Shown here in pieces: positions 8,708 through 17,074 of a stretch of 64,000 bases of DNA. Within the stretch, counting starts at the first letter, position 1, and every line of letters starts with the position of its first letter. The DNA comes from CAYURP01 sp964447175 (GTDB taxonomy: Bacteria > Zixibacteria > MSB-5A5 > SM23-73-2), in contig CAYURP010000008.1 in the NCBI GenBank assembly GCA_964447175.1, positions 11,365-75,364 on the forward strand, given 5' to 3'. The notes beneath the pieces are model-generated. The model searched no databases, was not told where the DNA came from, and saw only the letters and a program-made list of their open reading frames with translations. Both the position numbers and the translations under genes were made by a program.

Positions 8708-9208
8708 TTATTCTAACTTAAAATCTCCATGCTTTTCAATATGCGAAAGCAGGCCACCATCTTTTAGAATTTTAATCATCACCTGGGGCAAAGGTGTGAA
8801 GTTAAGTGTGATGCCCTGAGTAAGATCGTTAATTGTTCCCTTTTCCAGATCCACTTCCAATTCATCCCCCTGGCTGATCTTATCTGTATCGCAGATCAAA
8901 ACCGGAAGCCCTACGTTAATAGAATTCCGGAAGAAAATTCGGGCAAAAGATTTAGCCAGGACAGCTGATACTCCGGCCAGCTTTATAATGGTAGGAGCAT
9001 GCTCCCTGGAGGAGCCCAGTCCGAAGTTTTTGCCTCCTACTACAAAATCACCTGGCTTGACCTTCTTTGAAAATTCAGGATCAGCATCCTCCAGAACATG
9101 CTTAGCCAGTTCAGGTAAATTCGACCTGAGATGAAAAAGCCTGCCCGGTGCTATCAGATCGGTGGAGATGTCATCTCCAAATTTCCAGACTTTACCTTTC
9201 AATATCAT
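8708..9208 (-). CDS. Aconitase/3-isopropylmalate dehydratase-type hydratase, small subunit
   Basis: 166-residue swivel-domain subunit of a two-subunit hydro-lyase. It shows GDDISTDLIAPGR at the N-terminus and the conserved GGKNFGLGSSREHAP and AKSFARIFFRNSINVGLP segments. The family includes LeuD, homoaconitase and two-subunit aconitase. The specificity loop (GRLFHLRSNLPEL) is not the common YLRT/YLRM form. Lying directly between icd and the large subunit, and with no leuA or leuB nearby, it most likely serves as aconitase. That is inference from context. Confidence 0.85.
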   Translation of the reverse strand: MILKGKVWKFGDDISTDLIAPGRLFHLRSNLPELAKHVLEDADPEFSKKVKPGDFVVGGKNFGLGSSREHAPTIIKLAGVSAVLAKSFARIFFRNSINVGLPVLICDTDKISQGDELEVDLEKGTINDLTQGITLNFTPLPQVMIKILKDGGLLSHIEKHGDFKLE

Positions 9209-9244
9209 CGAACACCTCTTTTCTCAATCCTGTTTAAAGATATT

Positions 9245-10567
9245 CTATTTCCTTTTGGATTTTTTCTTTTTTATTTTAACTACTGCTTTCTTGCTTTTAG
9301 CTTTTTTCTTGACGAGAAACTCTCTGGGATCGGCAATCTTACCAGCTACCGCAGTGGCAGCAGCTGTGGCAGGTGAAGCCAGATAGATAAAACCTTCCGG
9401 GTTACCCATCCTGCCTTTGAAATTCCTGTTCATGGTGGATAAACATCTCTCGCCATTGCCCAGGATGCCCTCGTGTACCCCCACGCAGGGTCCACAGCCA
9501 GGAGCCAAAACAGCTGCCCCGAACTCAACTAAAGCCTTAATGTAACCCTTTCCCATAGCCTCAAGGAAAACCGATTTGGATGCCGGGACGATTATCAGCC
9601 TGGTTCTGGGATGTTTCTTTCTCCCCTGGATAATTTTGCAGGCAATGGTGAAATCCTCCAGCCGACCATTGGTGCAGGTGCCGATAAAGACCTGATCTAT
9701 GGGAATCTCCTCCTTAATTTCATCAATAGACCTGGTATTATCGACAGTATGAGGAAACGAAACAATTGGCGAAAGAGTGGAGGCATCTATCTTGATTTCC
9801 CTTTCGTATATAGCATCATCATCCGGAGCTATCTTTCTGTAGTTTTTTGCTCTTTTGTATTGCAATAGAAATTCCCTGGTGGTTTTATCTGAGGCGATCA
9901 GACCAGTCTTTGCTCCAGCCTCAACCGCCATATTGGACAGAGTCAATCTTCCGCTCATGGACATCTCTTTGATGGTGTCCCCTGTGAATTCCAGTGCTTT
10001 ATAAGTAGCGCCATCAGCACCGATCAATCCAATCAAATAAAGAATCAAATCTTTGGGGTAGACTCCTGCGGGGAATTTTCCGGTGACCTCGATCTTAAAG
10101 GTCTCAGGCACTCTGAGCCAGGTTTTACCCAGAGCCATACCAATGGCTACGTCAGTTGATCCCATACCAGTGGAAAAGGCTCCCAGGGCACCTCCAGTGC
10201 AGGTGTGGGAATCTGCACCAATTAATATGTCTCCCGGATTGAGATAGAATTCGGCTATGATCTGGTGACAGATCCCTTCAGCCACATCCGAAAGACAAGC
10301 GCCTGTTTTACGGGTGAAATCCCGGATCAACATATGATCCGTAGCTAATTCTTTCCGGGGCGAAGGAGCAGCATGATCGATGAATAACACCGATTTACTT
10401 GGATTTTTTACCTTTTCCAGCCCAATTTTCTGCAACTGGCGAATAGCCAGAGGACCGGTTCCGTCCTGGGTCAGGGCAACGTCAACATCCACTATGGCGA
10501 TCTCTCCGGCTTTAACCTCTTTTCCCGCATGCTCTGATATTATTTTCTCAGCTAAGGTCTTTCCCAT
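9245..10567 (-). CDS. Aconitase/3-isopropylmalate dehydratase-type hydratase, large subunit, with Lys-rich tail
   Basis: LeuC-like catalytic subunit, 440 residues from ATG 10567 (AGAGG 5 nt upstream; a GTG at 10573 is the alternative). The [4Fe-4S] cysteines are in GTCTNGR and APGCGPCVG. Other markers are ALTQDGTGPLA, GADSHTCTGGALG and GMGSTDVAIG. With the small subunit and icd it forms the citrate-isocitrate-2-oxoglutarate segment, so aconitase is the likely role. The last ~25 residues form an extra basic tail almost entirely of Lys, Ala, Val and Arg, absent from ordinary family members. A similar tail is on SucD in this window. Confidence 0.87.
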   Translation of the reverse strand: MGKTLAEKIISEHAGKEVKAGEIAIVDVDVALTQDGTGPLAIRQLQKIGLEKVKNPSKSVLFIDHAAPSPRKELATDHMLIRDFTRKTGACLSDVAEGICHQIIAEFYLNPGDILIGADSHTCTGGALGAFSTGMGSTDVAIGMALGKTWLRVPETFKIEVTGKFPAGVYPKDLILYLIGLIGADGATYKALEFTGDTIKEMSMSGRLTLSNMAVEAGAKTGLIASDKTTREFLLQYKRAKNYRKIAPDDDAIYEREIKIDASTLSPIVSFPHTVDNTRSIDEIKEEIPIDQVFIGTCTNGRLEDFTIACKIIQGRKKHPRTRLIIVPASKSVFLEAMGKGYIKALVEFGAAVLAPGCGPCVGVHEGILGNGERCLSTMNRNFKGRMGNPEGFIYLASPATAAATAVAGKIADPREFLVKKKAKSKKAVVKIKKKKSKRK

Positions 10568-10651
10568 AATCACCTCTTGGAGAATAAGTTTAAGTTTGAC
10601 AATAACTTACAAAAGAACATGACGTAAATGTGATTCTTTTCACAATCTTTA

Positions 10652-10679
10652 AATTTACTAAAAAAACGCCAATTGTCAA
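10652..10679 (-). promoter_or_regulatory. Predicted promoter of the hydratase-icd operon
   Basis: Minus-strand -35 TTGACA (10674-10679), 16-nt spacer, -10 TAAATT (10652-10657), about 85 bp before the large-subunit start. It is divergent from the ACT-domain gene promoter. Confidence 0.55.
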
Positions 10680-10732
10680 CTATTCTTTTTCAAATTTCTG
10701 GTCTCTATTGGATAAATCATAATAAAAATGAA

Positions 10733-10760
10733 TTGACTTTGCAAAAAAATTATGTATTAT
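10733..10760 (+). promoter_or_regulatory. Predicted promoter of the ACT-domain gene
   Basis: Plus-strand -35 TTGACT (10733-10738), 16-nt spacer, -10 TATTAT (10755-10760), followed by about 68 bp to the start codon. A second overlapping TATTAT at 10758 would give a 19-nt spacer. Confidence 0.6.
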
Positions 10761-10828
10761 TATGTAGGTAAGCTCAGTTTTGATAAGTTACTATTTCAGG
10801 TTGAGAAATCCGAGGAAAAGAGGTTTTT

Positions 10829-11290
10829 ATGCCCGATATTGAGATTACCTGCAATACAAATGTGTGTTTGATCACAATAAACTCCGCTCCAGATCGACCC
10901 GGAATAGGAGCCCAGGTTTTTGGTGATCTCTGGTCCAGCGGAATTAACGTCATGATGATATCCTCCACACCGGTGTCTAAAGGGAAAGCCAATATAACCC
11001 TAACCGTGGCACATAATGATTTAAATCATGCTATATTTTGCTTGAAGAAAGTGCAGCAACACGTCGGAGCAGAGAGCCTGGAGGTCGATTCGGATGCTGC
11101 GCTTTTATGTATCTCCGGTCCTCACCTGGCCCAAACGCCGGGAATTGCCAGCGAGATTTTCAAAATTCTATCGGAAAAGGAAATCAACGTGGAAGCAGTT
11201 TCAACATTTCCCACCTTAATCAGCTGTATCATTCAAAAAGCCTTTGCCTCCCAGGCTACCGAGGCTTTAAAGCATAAGTTTTGTTCCTGA
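10829..11290 (+). CDS. Tandem ACT-domain protein, aspartokinase regulatory-domain-like
   Basis: 153 residues with two ACT repeats: APDRPGIGAQVFGDLWSSGINVMMIS (about 18-43), then ISGPHLAQTPGIASEIFKILSEKEINVEAVS. This matches the C-terminal regulatory half of aspartate kinase without a catalytic domain, and resembles free-standing amino-acid sensors. GAGG lies 5 nt before the ATG. It is the only plus-strand gene in the TCA cluster, with its own promoter and a strong terminator shared with gltA. The ligand cannot be told from sequence. A regulator of amino-acid or TCA flux is a guess. Confidence 0.8.
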   Translation: MPDIEITCNTNVCLITINSAPDRPGIGAQVFGDLWSSGINVMMISSTPVSKGKANITLTVAHNDLNHAIFCLKKVQQHVGAESLEVDSDAALLCISGPHLAQTPGIASEIFKILSEKEINVEAVSTFPTLISCIIQKAFASQATEALKHKFCS

Positions 11291-11322
11291 ATAAGAGACT
11301 TTTACCGGAGTTTTTTTAAATT

Positions 11323-11358
11323 AAAAAAACCGACCCGCTTCAAACGGGGCGGTTTTTT
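11323..11358. terminator. Bidirectional rho-independent terminator
   Basis: Hairpin with A-run, CCGaCCCG, 7-nt loop, CGGGgCGG and T6, so T-runs follow on both strands. It sits between the converging ACT-domain gene and gltA and can end both. Confidence 0.9.
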
Positions 11359-11387
11359 ATATCAATTCTAATTAGGTATCTTCGTCT

Positions 11388-12560
11388 TTATCTTTTGTCC
11401 ATAGGCACGTATTTCTGTTCCATGGGACCTACATAAACTGCTCGGGGTCTGAAGATCCTGTTCTGGGGCAGATACTCCAGGACCCGGGCCACCCATCCGG
11501 ACACCCTGCTCACCGCAAAGATAGGGGTGAACATGGGAATCTCAATTCCCATGGCATAATAGATGGTTCCGGAATAGAAATCCACGTTGGGGAAAATCCC
11601 CTTTTCGCCATAGGCTTTGATAACCTCCTCCTCAACCTTCTTGGCAATTTTGTAGAGATGCCCCATCTTTTTCATTTCGGTTACCTTCTGGGAGTATTGT
11701 CCCAAGACCTTAGCTCTCGGATCATAGGCTTTATAAACCCTGTGACCAAATCCCATGATCTTTTTCTTGTTGTCGATGCAATCTTTTACGTATTTGACCG
11801 CACCGGCTTCATCCTTTATCTGCATCATATCAGCCAAAGCTCTCTCATTGGCACCGCCGTGAAGCGGACCCTTCAGGCTGCAGATTCCGGCACAAATTGA
11901 GGAGTACATATCACTCAAGGAGGAATTGGTAACCATGGTGGTGAAGGTGGAGGCATTCATTCCGTGATCCGCATGCAAAATCAAGGAGACATCCATAACC
12001 TTAGTGGTAAAATCATCCGGTTTCTCACCAGTCATCATATACAAAAAATTAGCAGAGTGATCCAGGCTGGGATCAGGTTTAAGCGGCTCTTTACCGTTTC
12101 TTATTCGAGCAACCGCACCAGCTATGGTGGACATCTGAGCGATCAGCTTGATCCCGATTTCCGTTTCGATTTCCACGCTGGTATCATCCGCTTTAAGATC
12201 AAAACAGCCCAGAACAGATACCCCGGTTCTCATAGCAGCCATGGGGTGAACGTCCTTGGGAATCCTTTTCAGGGTATCGATCACCTCGGCTGGAATCTCT
12301 CTGTATCCTAAAAGCTTCTTGTTGAAATCATCCAGTTCCTTTTTGGTGGGGAGCTTGCCGAACATTAAAAGATAGGAAGTCTCCTCAAAGTTGGAATGTT
12401 CAGCCAGATCGAATATATTATAGCCCCGGTAAACCAGCCATCCTTTTTCCCCGTCCACATAGCCAATCTTGGTCTCCCCGGTTATGGCGCCCTCCAATCC
12501 TCTTCCCAGCTGAATAGTGGTGGGCCACTCGATTTTACCCACATACTTTGGACCAGCCAT
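11388..12560 (-). CDS. gltA: Citrate synthase
   Basis: Condenses oxaloacetate and acetyl-CoA to citrate. 390 residues. The catalytic triad sits in GPLHGGANE (His), GFGHRVYKAYDPRA (His) and NVDFYSG (Asp), and the C-terminal FAVSRVSGWVARVLEYL is standard. AGGAGGT precedes the ATG. The lack of a long N-terminal extension and the length near 390 suggest the shorter form rather than the NADH-inhibited hexameric type. It lies beside the hydratase, icd and kor genes, completing the six-carbon arm of the cycle. Confidence 0.96.
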   Translation of the reverse strand: MAGPKYVGKIEWPTTIQLGRGLEGAITGETKIGYVDGEKGWLVYRGYNIFDLAEHSNFEETSYLLMFGKLPTKKELDDFNKKLLGYREIPAEVIDTLKRIPKDVHPMAAMRTGVSVLGCFDLKADDTSVEIETEIGIKLIAQMSTIAGAVARIRNGKEPLKPDPSLDHSANFLYMMTGEKPDDFTTKVMDVSLILHADHGMNASTFTTMVTNSSLSDMYSSICAGICSLKGPLHGGANERALADMMQIKDEAGAVKYVKDCIDNKKKIMGFGHRVYKAYDPRAKVLGQYSQKVTEMKKMGHLYKIAKKVEEEVIKAYGEKGIFPNVDFYSGTIYYAMGIEIPMFTPIFAVSRVSGWVARVLEYLPQNRIFRPRAVYVGPMEQKYVPMDKR

Positions 12561-12630
12561 TTTGTTTACCTCCTATTTGTAAAACATTTAAACTAACTCT
12601 TCTTGTGAAAAATTTCACTATATTACTCCT

Positions 12631-12659
12631 AATATAAAGAATATCAATAAAGATGTCAA
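12631..12659 (-). promoter_or_regulatory. Predicted gltA promoter
   Basis: Minus-strand -35 TTGACA (12654-12659), 17-nt spacer, -10 TATATT (12631-12636). Nearly consensus, 70 bp before the start codon. Confidence 0.8.
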
Positions 12660-12797
12660 GCATTTTTACCTACTCAAATCTGAAATATTCAGTTCGTGTG
12701 GGAATTGTCGTCAAGACCCGTTCCGGGGATTTCCCTCACGGAAGCTTTGGTGGGGGAATTCCAATTCCCTTACCAACCAGAGAGATTCACATTCCAG

Positions 12798-13220
12798 TCA
12801 CGCAGTCAAAAAATCCTTGTTAAAGAAGAAATCTATTTCAAATTTAGCGGATTCTTCAGAATCTGAAGCATGGACTGAGTTTCTGGTGATATCCAGACCA
12901 AAAGTGTATCTTATAGTCCCTTCATTTGATTTTTTGGGATCTGTGCTACCCACCAGCTTTCGCAGATCCTGCACTGCATTTTCTTTTTTTAAAAGCACCG
13001 CAACCACAGAGCCGGTGCTGACAAACTTTATTAAATCATTGAAAAAAGATTTATCCTTATGCACCTGATAAAACCTTTTTGCGTCTTCAGCTTTTAGATG
13101 AACCATTTTCAAATCCAATATCTGAAATCTTTTCCTTTCAACCTGGAAAAGAATCTCACCGATCAGGTTTCTCTCAATAGCATCCGGTTTGATTAAAAGA
13201 AGGGTAAGCTCTTTGTTCAT
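12798..13220 (-). CDS. ndk: Nucleoside diphosphate kinase
   Basis: Transfers the gamma phosphate between nucleoside triphosphates and diphosphates. 140 residues beginning MNKELTLLLIKPDAIERN, with the active-site histidine in RNSVHASDS and IRYTFGLD before it. Its ATG overlaps the stop of korC by 4 bases (13217-13220), so it is the last gene of the korDABC-ndk operon. The pairing with a 2-oxoglutarate oxidoreductase suggests a role in balancing the nucleotide made by succinyl-CoA synthetase. Confidence 0.95.
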   Translation of the reverse strand: MNKELTLLLIKPDAIERNLIGEILFQVERKRFQILDLKMVHLKAEDAKRFYQVHKDKSFFNDLIKFVSTGSVVAVLLKKENAVQDLRKLVGSTDPKKSNEGTIRYTFGLDITRNSVHASDSEESAKFEIDFFFNKDFLTA

Positions 13221-13813
13221 CTGGTTTTTTTTGCGTTTTGTATTTTTCGCCTTTTTTTTACCAGCTCAAAACCCAATTCCAAAGCTTTCAGATTTGATTC
13301 TAAGGTTCCCTTAGGAGCTCTATCCTTGACCGCTTGTATCAAAGAGTCTTTAGAGACGAGTTTGGTCAAAGCGGCCAGGGTTCCCAAAGCGATGATATTG
13401 GCGAAAATGGAGGTGCCCAGCTCCTCCTTAGCTGCCCGGGTGAAGGGGTATGCTTTGAATTCCCTTGCTGGCGGCTGATTAACCAGATCAATATCAATAA
13501 CCAGTATTCCTTCCTCTTTTAATTTCAGGTAATATGCGTCGCACGCTTCCTGGGTTAAAGCCAGGAGAAGATCCAGCTTTATAGTCTTGGGATAATATAT
13601 CATTCCCGAGCTTACTACGATATCAGAACGGCTGGCGCCTCCTCGAGCTTCAGGCCCGTAACTCTGGGTCTGGGTCACATTTTTACCATCATAAATTCCT
13701 ATAGCTTGAGCCAGGATGGTTCCGGCAAAAAGCAGACCCTGTCCTCCTGAGCCGCTCAAACTGATCTCATATCTTTCCTCATGGTCTGATAATATTTTTC
13801 TTACCCGATGCAT
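13217..13813 (-). CDS. korC: 2-oxoglutarate:ferredoxin oxidoreductase, gamma subunit (copy 1)
   Basis: 198 residues of the pyruvate/2-oxoacid ferredoxin oxidoreductase gamma family: LSGSGGQGLLFAGTILAQA, TQTQSYGPEARGGASRSDIVVS and the conserved LLALTQEA segment. It forms part of the KorABCD complex that oxidises 2-oxoglutarate to succinyl-CoA with ferredoxin as acceptor. It lies 75 bp after korB and overlaps ndk by 4 bases. Placement next to icd and gltA supports 2-oxoglutarate as substrate, but a related 2-oxoacid cannot be excluded. Confidence 0.9.
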   Translation of the reverse strand: MHRVRKILSDHEERYEISLSGSGGQGLLFAGTILAQAIGIYDGKNVTQTQSYGPEARGGASRSDIVVSSGMIYYPKTIKLDLLLALTQEACDAYYLKLKEEGILVIDIDLVNQPPAREFKAYPFTRAAKEELGTSIFANIIALGTLAALTKLVSKDSLIQAVKDRAPKGTLESNLKALELGFELVKKRRKIQNAKKTR

Positions 13814-13888
13814 CTTTTAGATTGGCATATAGTGTTTTGAGTCTGTTTCCTTATTACTGACTGATTCTTTTTGGATTTCTGCCCGGGT

Positions 13889-14725
13889 TTAACTTTCCTT
13901 TCCCTGGGAACGTTTGATCACTTTATCGTATTCCTCAACATATTCCGGGAATTCGATATCCCACAGAATTCCGGTTAAGAACTTATCCTTAAGTTTATCC
14001 GGGGGCATTCTCCTTGCAGCTTCTACGGAGACAGCGTGCTCCTTTTGCCACTGCATCATTTGAACTGCATCGCCTTCCCGGTTTAATCTCCCGTATATGG
14101 TAGGGCACTGGGAGATCACCTCCACCATAGAGAATCCCTTTTTAAGTATAGCATTTTTGACCAGCTTCTGCAGCTGGGTTACATGATACGTCGTCCCCCG
14201 AGCCACGAAAACCGCACCGGCACTTTTAGCTAAATTACAGGGATCAAAACCCCGCTCCACGTTTCCGTAAGGGGCAGTGGTTGCTTTTTTCTCATAGGGA
14301 GTGGAGGGCGAAAGCTGGCCCCCGGTCATACCATAGGTGTTGTTGTTGATCAAAACCGTGGTGATGTCTATATTCCGACGGCAGGCATGTATGAAATGAT
14401 TTCCTCCTATTGCCAGACCATCACCGTCTCCGGTAATGACTATCACCTTAAGTTCTGGCTTGGCGAACTTGATCCCCGTGGCAAAAGCCAGCGGCCTGCC
14501 GTGGGTGGTGTGCAGGGTATTGAAATCAGCATAGACCGGCATTCGACTGGAACAGCCGATTCCAGAGACCATACACACCTCATCCTTTGGCATCTGGAGC
14601 TCGTCCACCGCCCGGATAACGGAACCAAAGGCTATCCCTATTCCACATCCCGGACACCAGACACTGGGGAATTTCTTTTTTGTCCTTAAATATTCATAGG
14701 TTAAGTTTGTGATTACCTGTTCCAC
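13889..14725 (-). CDS. korB: 2-oxoglutarate:ferredoxin oxidoreductase, beta subunit (copy 1)
   Basis: 278-residue thiamine-diphosphate-binding subunit. The cluster/TPP segment is WCPGCGIGIAFGS, followed by SGIGCSSRMP, THGRPLAFATG, the GDGDGLAIGGNHFIH Mg-TPP motif and NNNTYGMTGGQLSPSTP. The start lies 1 nt after the korA stop, so the two are tightly coupled. Paralogous to the beta subunit at 27684-28571 in the HdrA operon. Confidence 0.92.
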   Translation of the reverse strand: MEQVITNLTYEYLRTKKKFPSVWCPGCGIGIAFGSVIRAVDELQMPKDEVCMVSGIGCSSRMPVYADFNTLHTTHGRPLAFATGIKFAKPELKVIVITGDGDGLAIGGNHFIHACRRNIDITTVLINNNTYGMTGGQLSPSTPYEKKATTAPYGNVERGFDPCNLAKSAGAVFVARGTTYHVTQLQKLVKNAILKKGFSMVEVISQCPTIYGRLNREGDAVQMMQWQKEHAVSVEAARRMPPDKLKDKFLTGILWDIEFPEYVEEYDKVIKRSQGKES

Positions 14726-14726
14726 C

Positions 14727-15875
14727 TTATTTCACCTCCCTGATTTTTCTGAAGATCTCGTCGGGAGTCAAAAGCTCACCGTCATAACGGTGCAAGCCTC
14801 GAATCCGGGCAGATCCACAACTGGCTCTCATTACCTCACCTATAAGCTGTCCCTGGTTAAGCTCACAGACCAAAATCAGATCGACTCGCTCCGATAGATG
14901 TTCCATGTATACATCGGGGAAGGGCCAGATGGTCAGAGGTTGAATCAGTCCGATTTTTATCCTTCTCTGCCGGGCCATTCTCACCGCTTCCTGCGCTACC
15001 CGAGCTGCAGATCCGTAGGCAAAAACCGCTGAGGTGGCATCTTCCATAAACTCTTCCTTGACCTGAATTATGTCGTTTATGTTATGTTCGATCTTATTTT
15101 TTAACTTATCCAGTTTGTTTTTTATCTCATCCGGTCTGGAGGTGGGAAATCCCAGGGGATCGTGAGTGAGTCCGGTTACATTATAACGATACCCCTCGCC
15201 AAAGCTGGCCATGGGGGAAACAAAATGGGGATTGATTTCAAAATGCTGGTACCACTCTGGCGGCACCGTGGGTTTCCAGCGTTTGACCACTTTAACCTCA
15301 TCCGGCTCAGGCAGTTCCACAATCTCCCGCATATGACCGATAACCTCATCTAAAAGTAAAATCACCGGGGTTCGATATTTTTCCGAAAGATTAAATGCCC
15401 TCACCGTCAGGTCAAAGGTTTCCCTCACCGATGATGGAGCCAAAGCTATGGCGTGGTAGTCCCCATGGGTTCCCCACCTGGCTTGCATGGTATCCGACTG
15501 GGATACTTTGGTGGGCAGTCCGGTGGAGGGACCACCCCTCTGCACATTCACCACCACGCAGGGAACCTCAGCCATATAAGCATAACCGATATTTTCCTGC
15601 ATCAATGAAAATCCAGGTCCGGAGGTGGCGGTCATGGCTTTAGCCCCTGCCAGGGATGCTCCGATCACCGTAGCGATGCTGGCGATCTCATCCTCCATCT
15701 GGATGAATTTACCACCCTGTTTGGGAAGCTCCCGGGCTAAATACTCCGCTATCTCAGTGGATGGGGTTATGGGATATCCGCCAAAGAATTCCACCCTGGC
15801 AGCTAAAGCTCCCAGGGCGCAGGCAGTATTACCCTGCAAAAGCCTCAGTTTTCCTGTATCTCTTTTATGTTCCAT
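14727..15875 (-). CDS. korA: 2-oxoglutarate:ferredoxin oxidoreductase, alpha subunit (copy 1)
   Basis: 382 residues binding substrate and CoA: GNTACALGALAARVEFFGGYPITPSTEIAE region, MEDEIASIATVIGASLAGAK, TSGPGFSLMQENIGYA and VNVQRGGPSTGLPT. These mark the KorA/PorA family, and the stand-alone form (no fused gamma domain) is KorA-like. It overlaps korD by 11 bases and abuts korB. Confidence 0.93.
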   Translation of the reverse strand: MEHKRDTGKLRLLQGNTACALGALAARVEFFGGYPITPSTEIAEYLARELPKQGGKFIQMEDEIASIATVIGASLAGAKAMTATSGPGFSLMQENIGYAYMAEVPCVVVNVQRGGPSTGLPTKVSQSDTMQARWGTHGDYHAIALAPSSVRETFDLTVRAFNLSEKYRTPVILLLDEVIGHMREIVELPEPDEVKVVKRWKPTVPPEWYQHFEINPHFVSPMASFGEGYRYNVTGLTHDPLGFPTSRPDEIKNKLDKLKNKIEHNINDIIQVKEEFMEDATSAVFAYGSAARVAQEAVRMARQRRIKIGLIQPLTIWPFPDVYMEHLSERVDLILVCELNQGQLIGEVMRASCGSARIRGLHRYDGELLTPDEIFRKIREVK

Positions 15876-16113
15876 TCTGAGATTTCTTTCCTTTCCTGCG
15901 AACCGTTATGGCAAAATCTGGACACCTCAGCTCACACATCAGGCATTGGGTGCACTTCTCAGGATAGGTTAAAACCGGAAGACCATCCTTATCCGAGGTC
16001 AGAGCCTGAGTGGGGCAGAAAGCCACGCATATCCCACAGCGTTTGCACCAGGCTTCGAAAACGTGAACCTTCTCCGCTTCTTTCTCCTTTGTCTTAGTGC
16101 TTTCCTCAGCCAA
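15865..16113 (-). CDS. korD: 2-oxoglutarate:ferredoxin oxidoreductase, delta (2x[4Fe-4S]) subunit (copy 1)
   Basis: 82-residue ferredoxin with two cluster motifs, CKRCGICVAFCP and CTQCLMCELRCP. It starts at a TTG (16111-16113) with GAGG 10 nt upstream; no ATG lies before the first cluster motif. A charged Lys/Glu-rich N-terminus precedes it. First gene of korDABC-ndk, with its own promoter upstream. Confidence 0.9.
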   Translation of the reverse strand: MAEESTKTKEKEAEKVHVFEAWCKRCGICVAFCPTQALTSDKDGLPVLTYPEKCTQCLMCELRCPDFAITVRRKGKKSQNGT

Positions 16114-16153
16114 AATTACTAAACCTCACAACAAATTTATATTGACTTCGCAG

Positions 16154-16182
16154 AATATATACATAGACTAAAATAAAATCAA
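16154..16182 (-). promoter_or_regulatory. Predicted promoter of korDABC-ndk
   Basis: Minus-strand -35 TTGATT (16177-16182), 17-nt spacer, -10 TATATT (16154-16159), about 40 bp before the TTG start of korD. Confidence 0.65.
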
Positions 16183-16350
16183 GTAATTATCTTTTTACGT
16201 ATATGAATTGATTAAAATTAGTCAGCATAATAGATTATTTGAAGATATTCACCCATTCACTTATGAACCATTTCTTGAAAAGCATGCAAATCTAATTCAA
16301 TCGCTATTAGTAAATATCTGAGAGGAGAACCTCTAAATTAAAGTTTCAAA

Positions 16351-16881
16351 ATGACTGAAAATAAGAAGACAAAACTGATATTGGTGGGAAGGGATTTAGT
16401 CGGCCTGATAGGTCTGGATGAAATCTTTGAAAACTTTTACCAGATGAGAAAAAAACCAGATACTTTTCTAAAACAAGAGCTATTAAATGAAACAAAAAAA
16501 CACAACTATATTCCTAAAGTAGCGGAAAAAAAGTATGAACAAGCCCTGTTAAGGGAATATAAATCATTTTGTGAAAGCATAGAAAAAGGTGAAAAAGTAA
16601 AGGAGAAAGAAAAAGAGGAGACCTATCAGGGGGTTCCCCGGGAGAGCATTCCCTGGTTTCCCACTGTTTATGAGGAAAAATGCAATGGTTGCAAGGAGTG
16701 TTACGATATGTGCCCCACCCGGGTCTATATCTGGGTTGAAGAGAGTAACACACCCAAAGTGGTTTATCCTTTAAGATGCGTGGTGGGCTGCTCCGGCTGT
16801 GCGGCGATCTGTAAACTTAAAGCCATCTCCTTCCCCCCTAAAAGCATCATCGATAACATTCTGAGACGGCGACAGGTATAA
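16351..16881 (+). CDS. Two-cluster ferredoxin-like protein with an N-terminal domain of unknown function
   Basis: 176 residues. The first ~75 (ILVGRDLVGLIGLDEIFENF... to LLREYKSF) form a compact domain I cannot assign. A charged linker (EKGEKVKEKEKEE) follows, then two [4Fe-4S] motifs, CNGCKECYDMCP and CVVGCSGCAAIC, the latter with irregular spacing. Soluble, so probably a cytoplasmic electron carrier or the iron-sulfur part of a larger enzyme. It stands alone on the plus strand, divergent from korDABC and close to an attC-like site. AGAGGAGAACCTCT at 16320-16333 is a small palindrome upstream of the start. Confidence 0.75.
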   Translation: MTENKKTKLILVGRDLVGLIGLDEIFENFYQMRKKPDTFLKQELLNETKKHNYIPKVAEKKYEQALLREYKSFCESIEKGEKVKEKEKEETYQGVPRESIPWFPTVYEEKCNGCKECYDMCPTRVYIWVEESNTPKVVYPLRCVVGCSGCAAICKLKAISFPPKSIIDNILRRRQV

Positions 16882-16904
16882 AATATATTTAGATTTAAGA
16901 GATC

Positions 16905-17050
16905 TATAACATTCGAATTGAGCCGCCGAGCGGTGCTAGCTCAGAGCGCATCACTTACCCGAACGATTGCCAGCGAGCCGCGCGCATACCCAACGAGCGA
17001 TAGCGAGGTCGGCTCGAATAACGGGTTAGCCAGCCAATCGCCAAAACGAA
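16905..17050 (-). repeat. attC-like imperfect palindrome downstream of the methyltransferase gene
   Basis: Read on the minus strand, directly after the methyltransferase stop: GGCTAACCCGTTATTCGAGC, about 90 bp of GC-rich sequence, then CGGCGGCTCAATTCGAATGTTATAG. The outer TAAC/GTTA and the inner TTCGAGCCG/CGGCTC arms pair. Length, GC contrast with the surroundings and arm order resemble integron attC sites, including a TTCGAGCCGACC arm near the classical TTCAAGCCGACG. The core sites match RYYYAAC/GTTRRRY imperfectly. No integrase is in the window. Confidence 0.5.
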
Positions 17051-17074
17051 ACCCATGGATATCATCAAGGGCTT

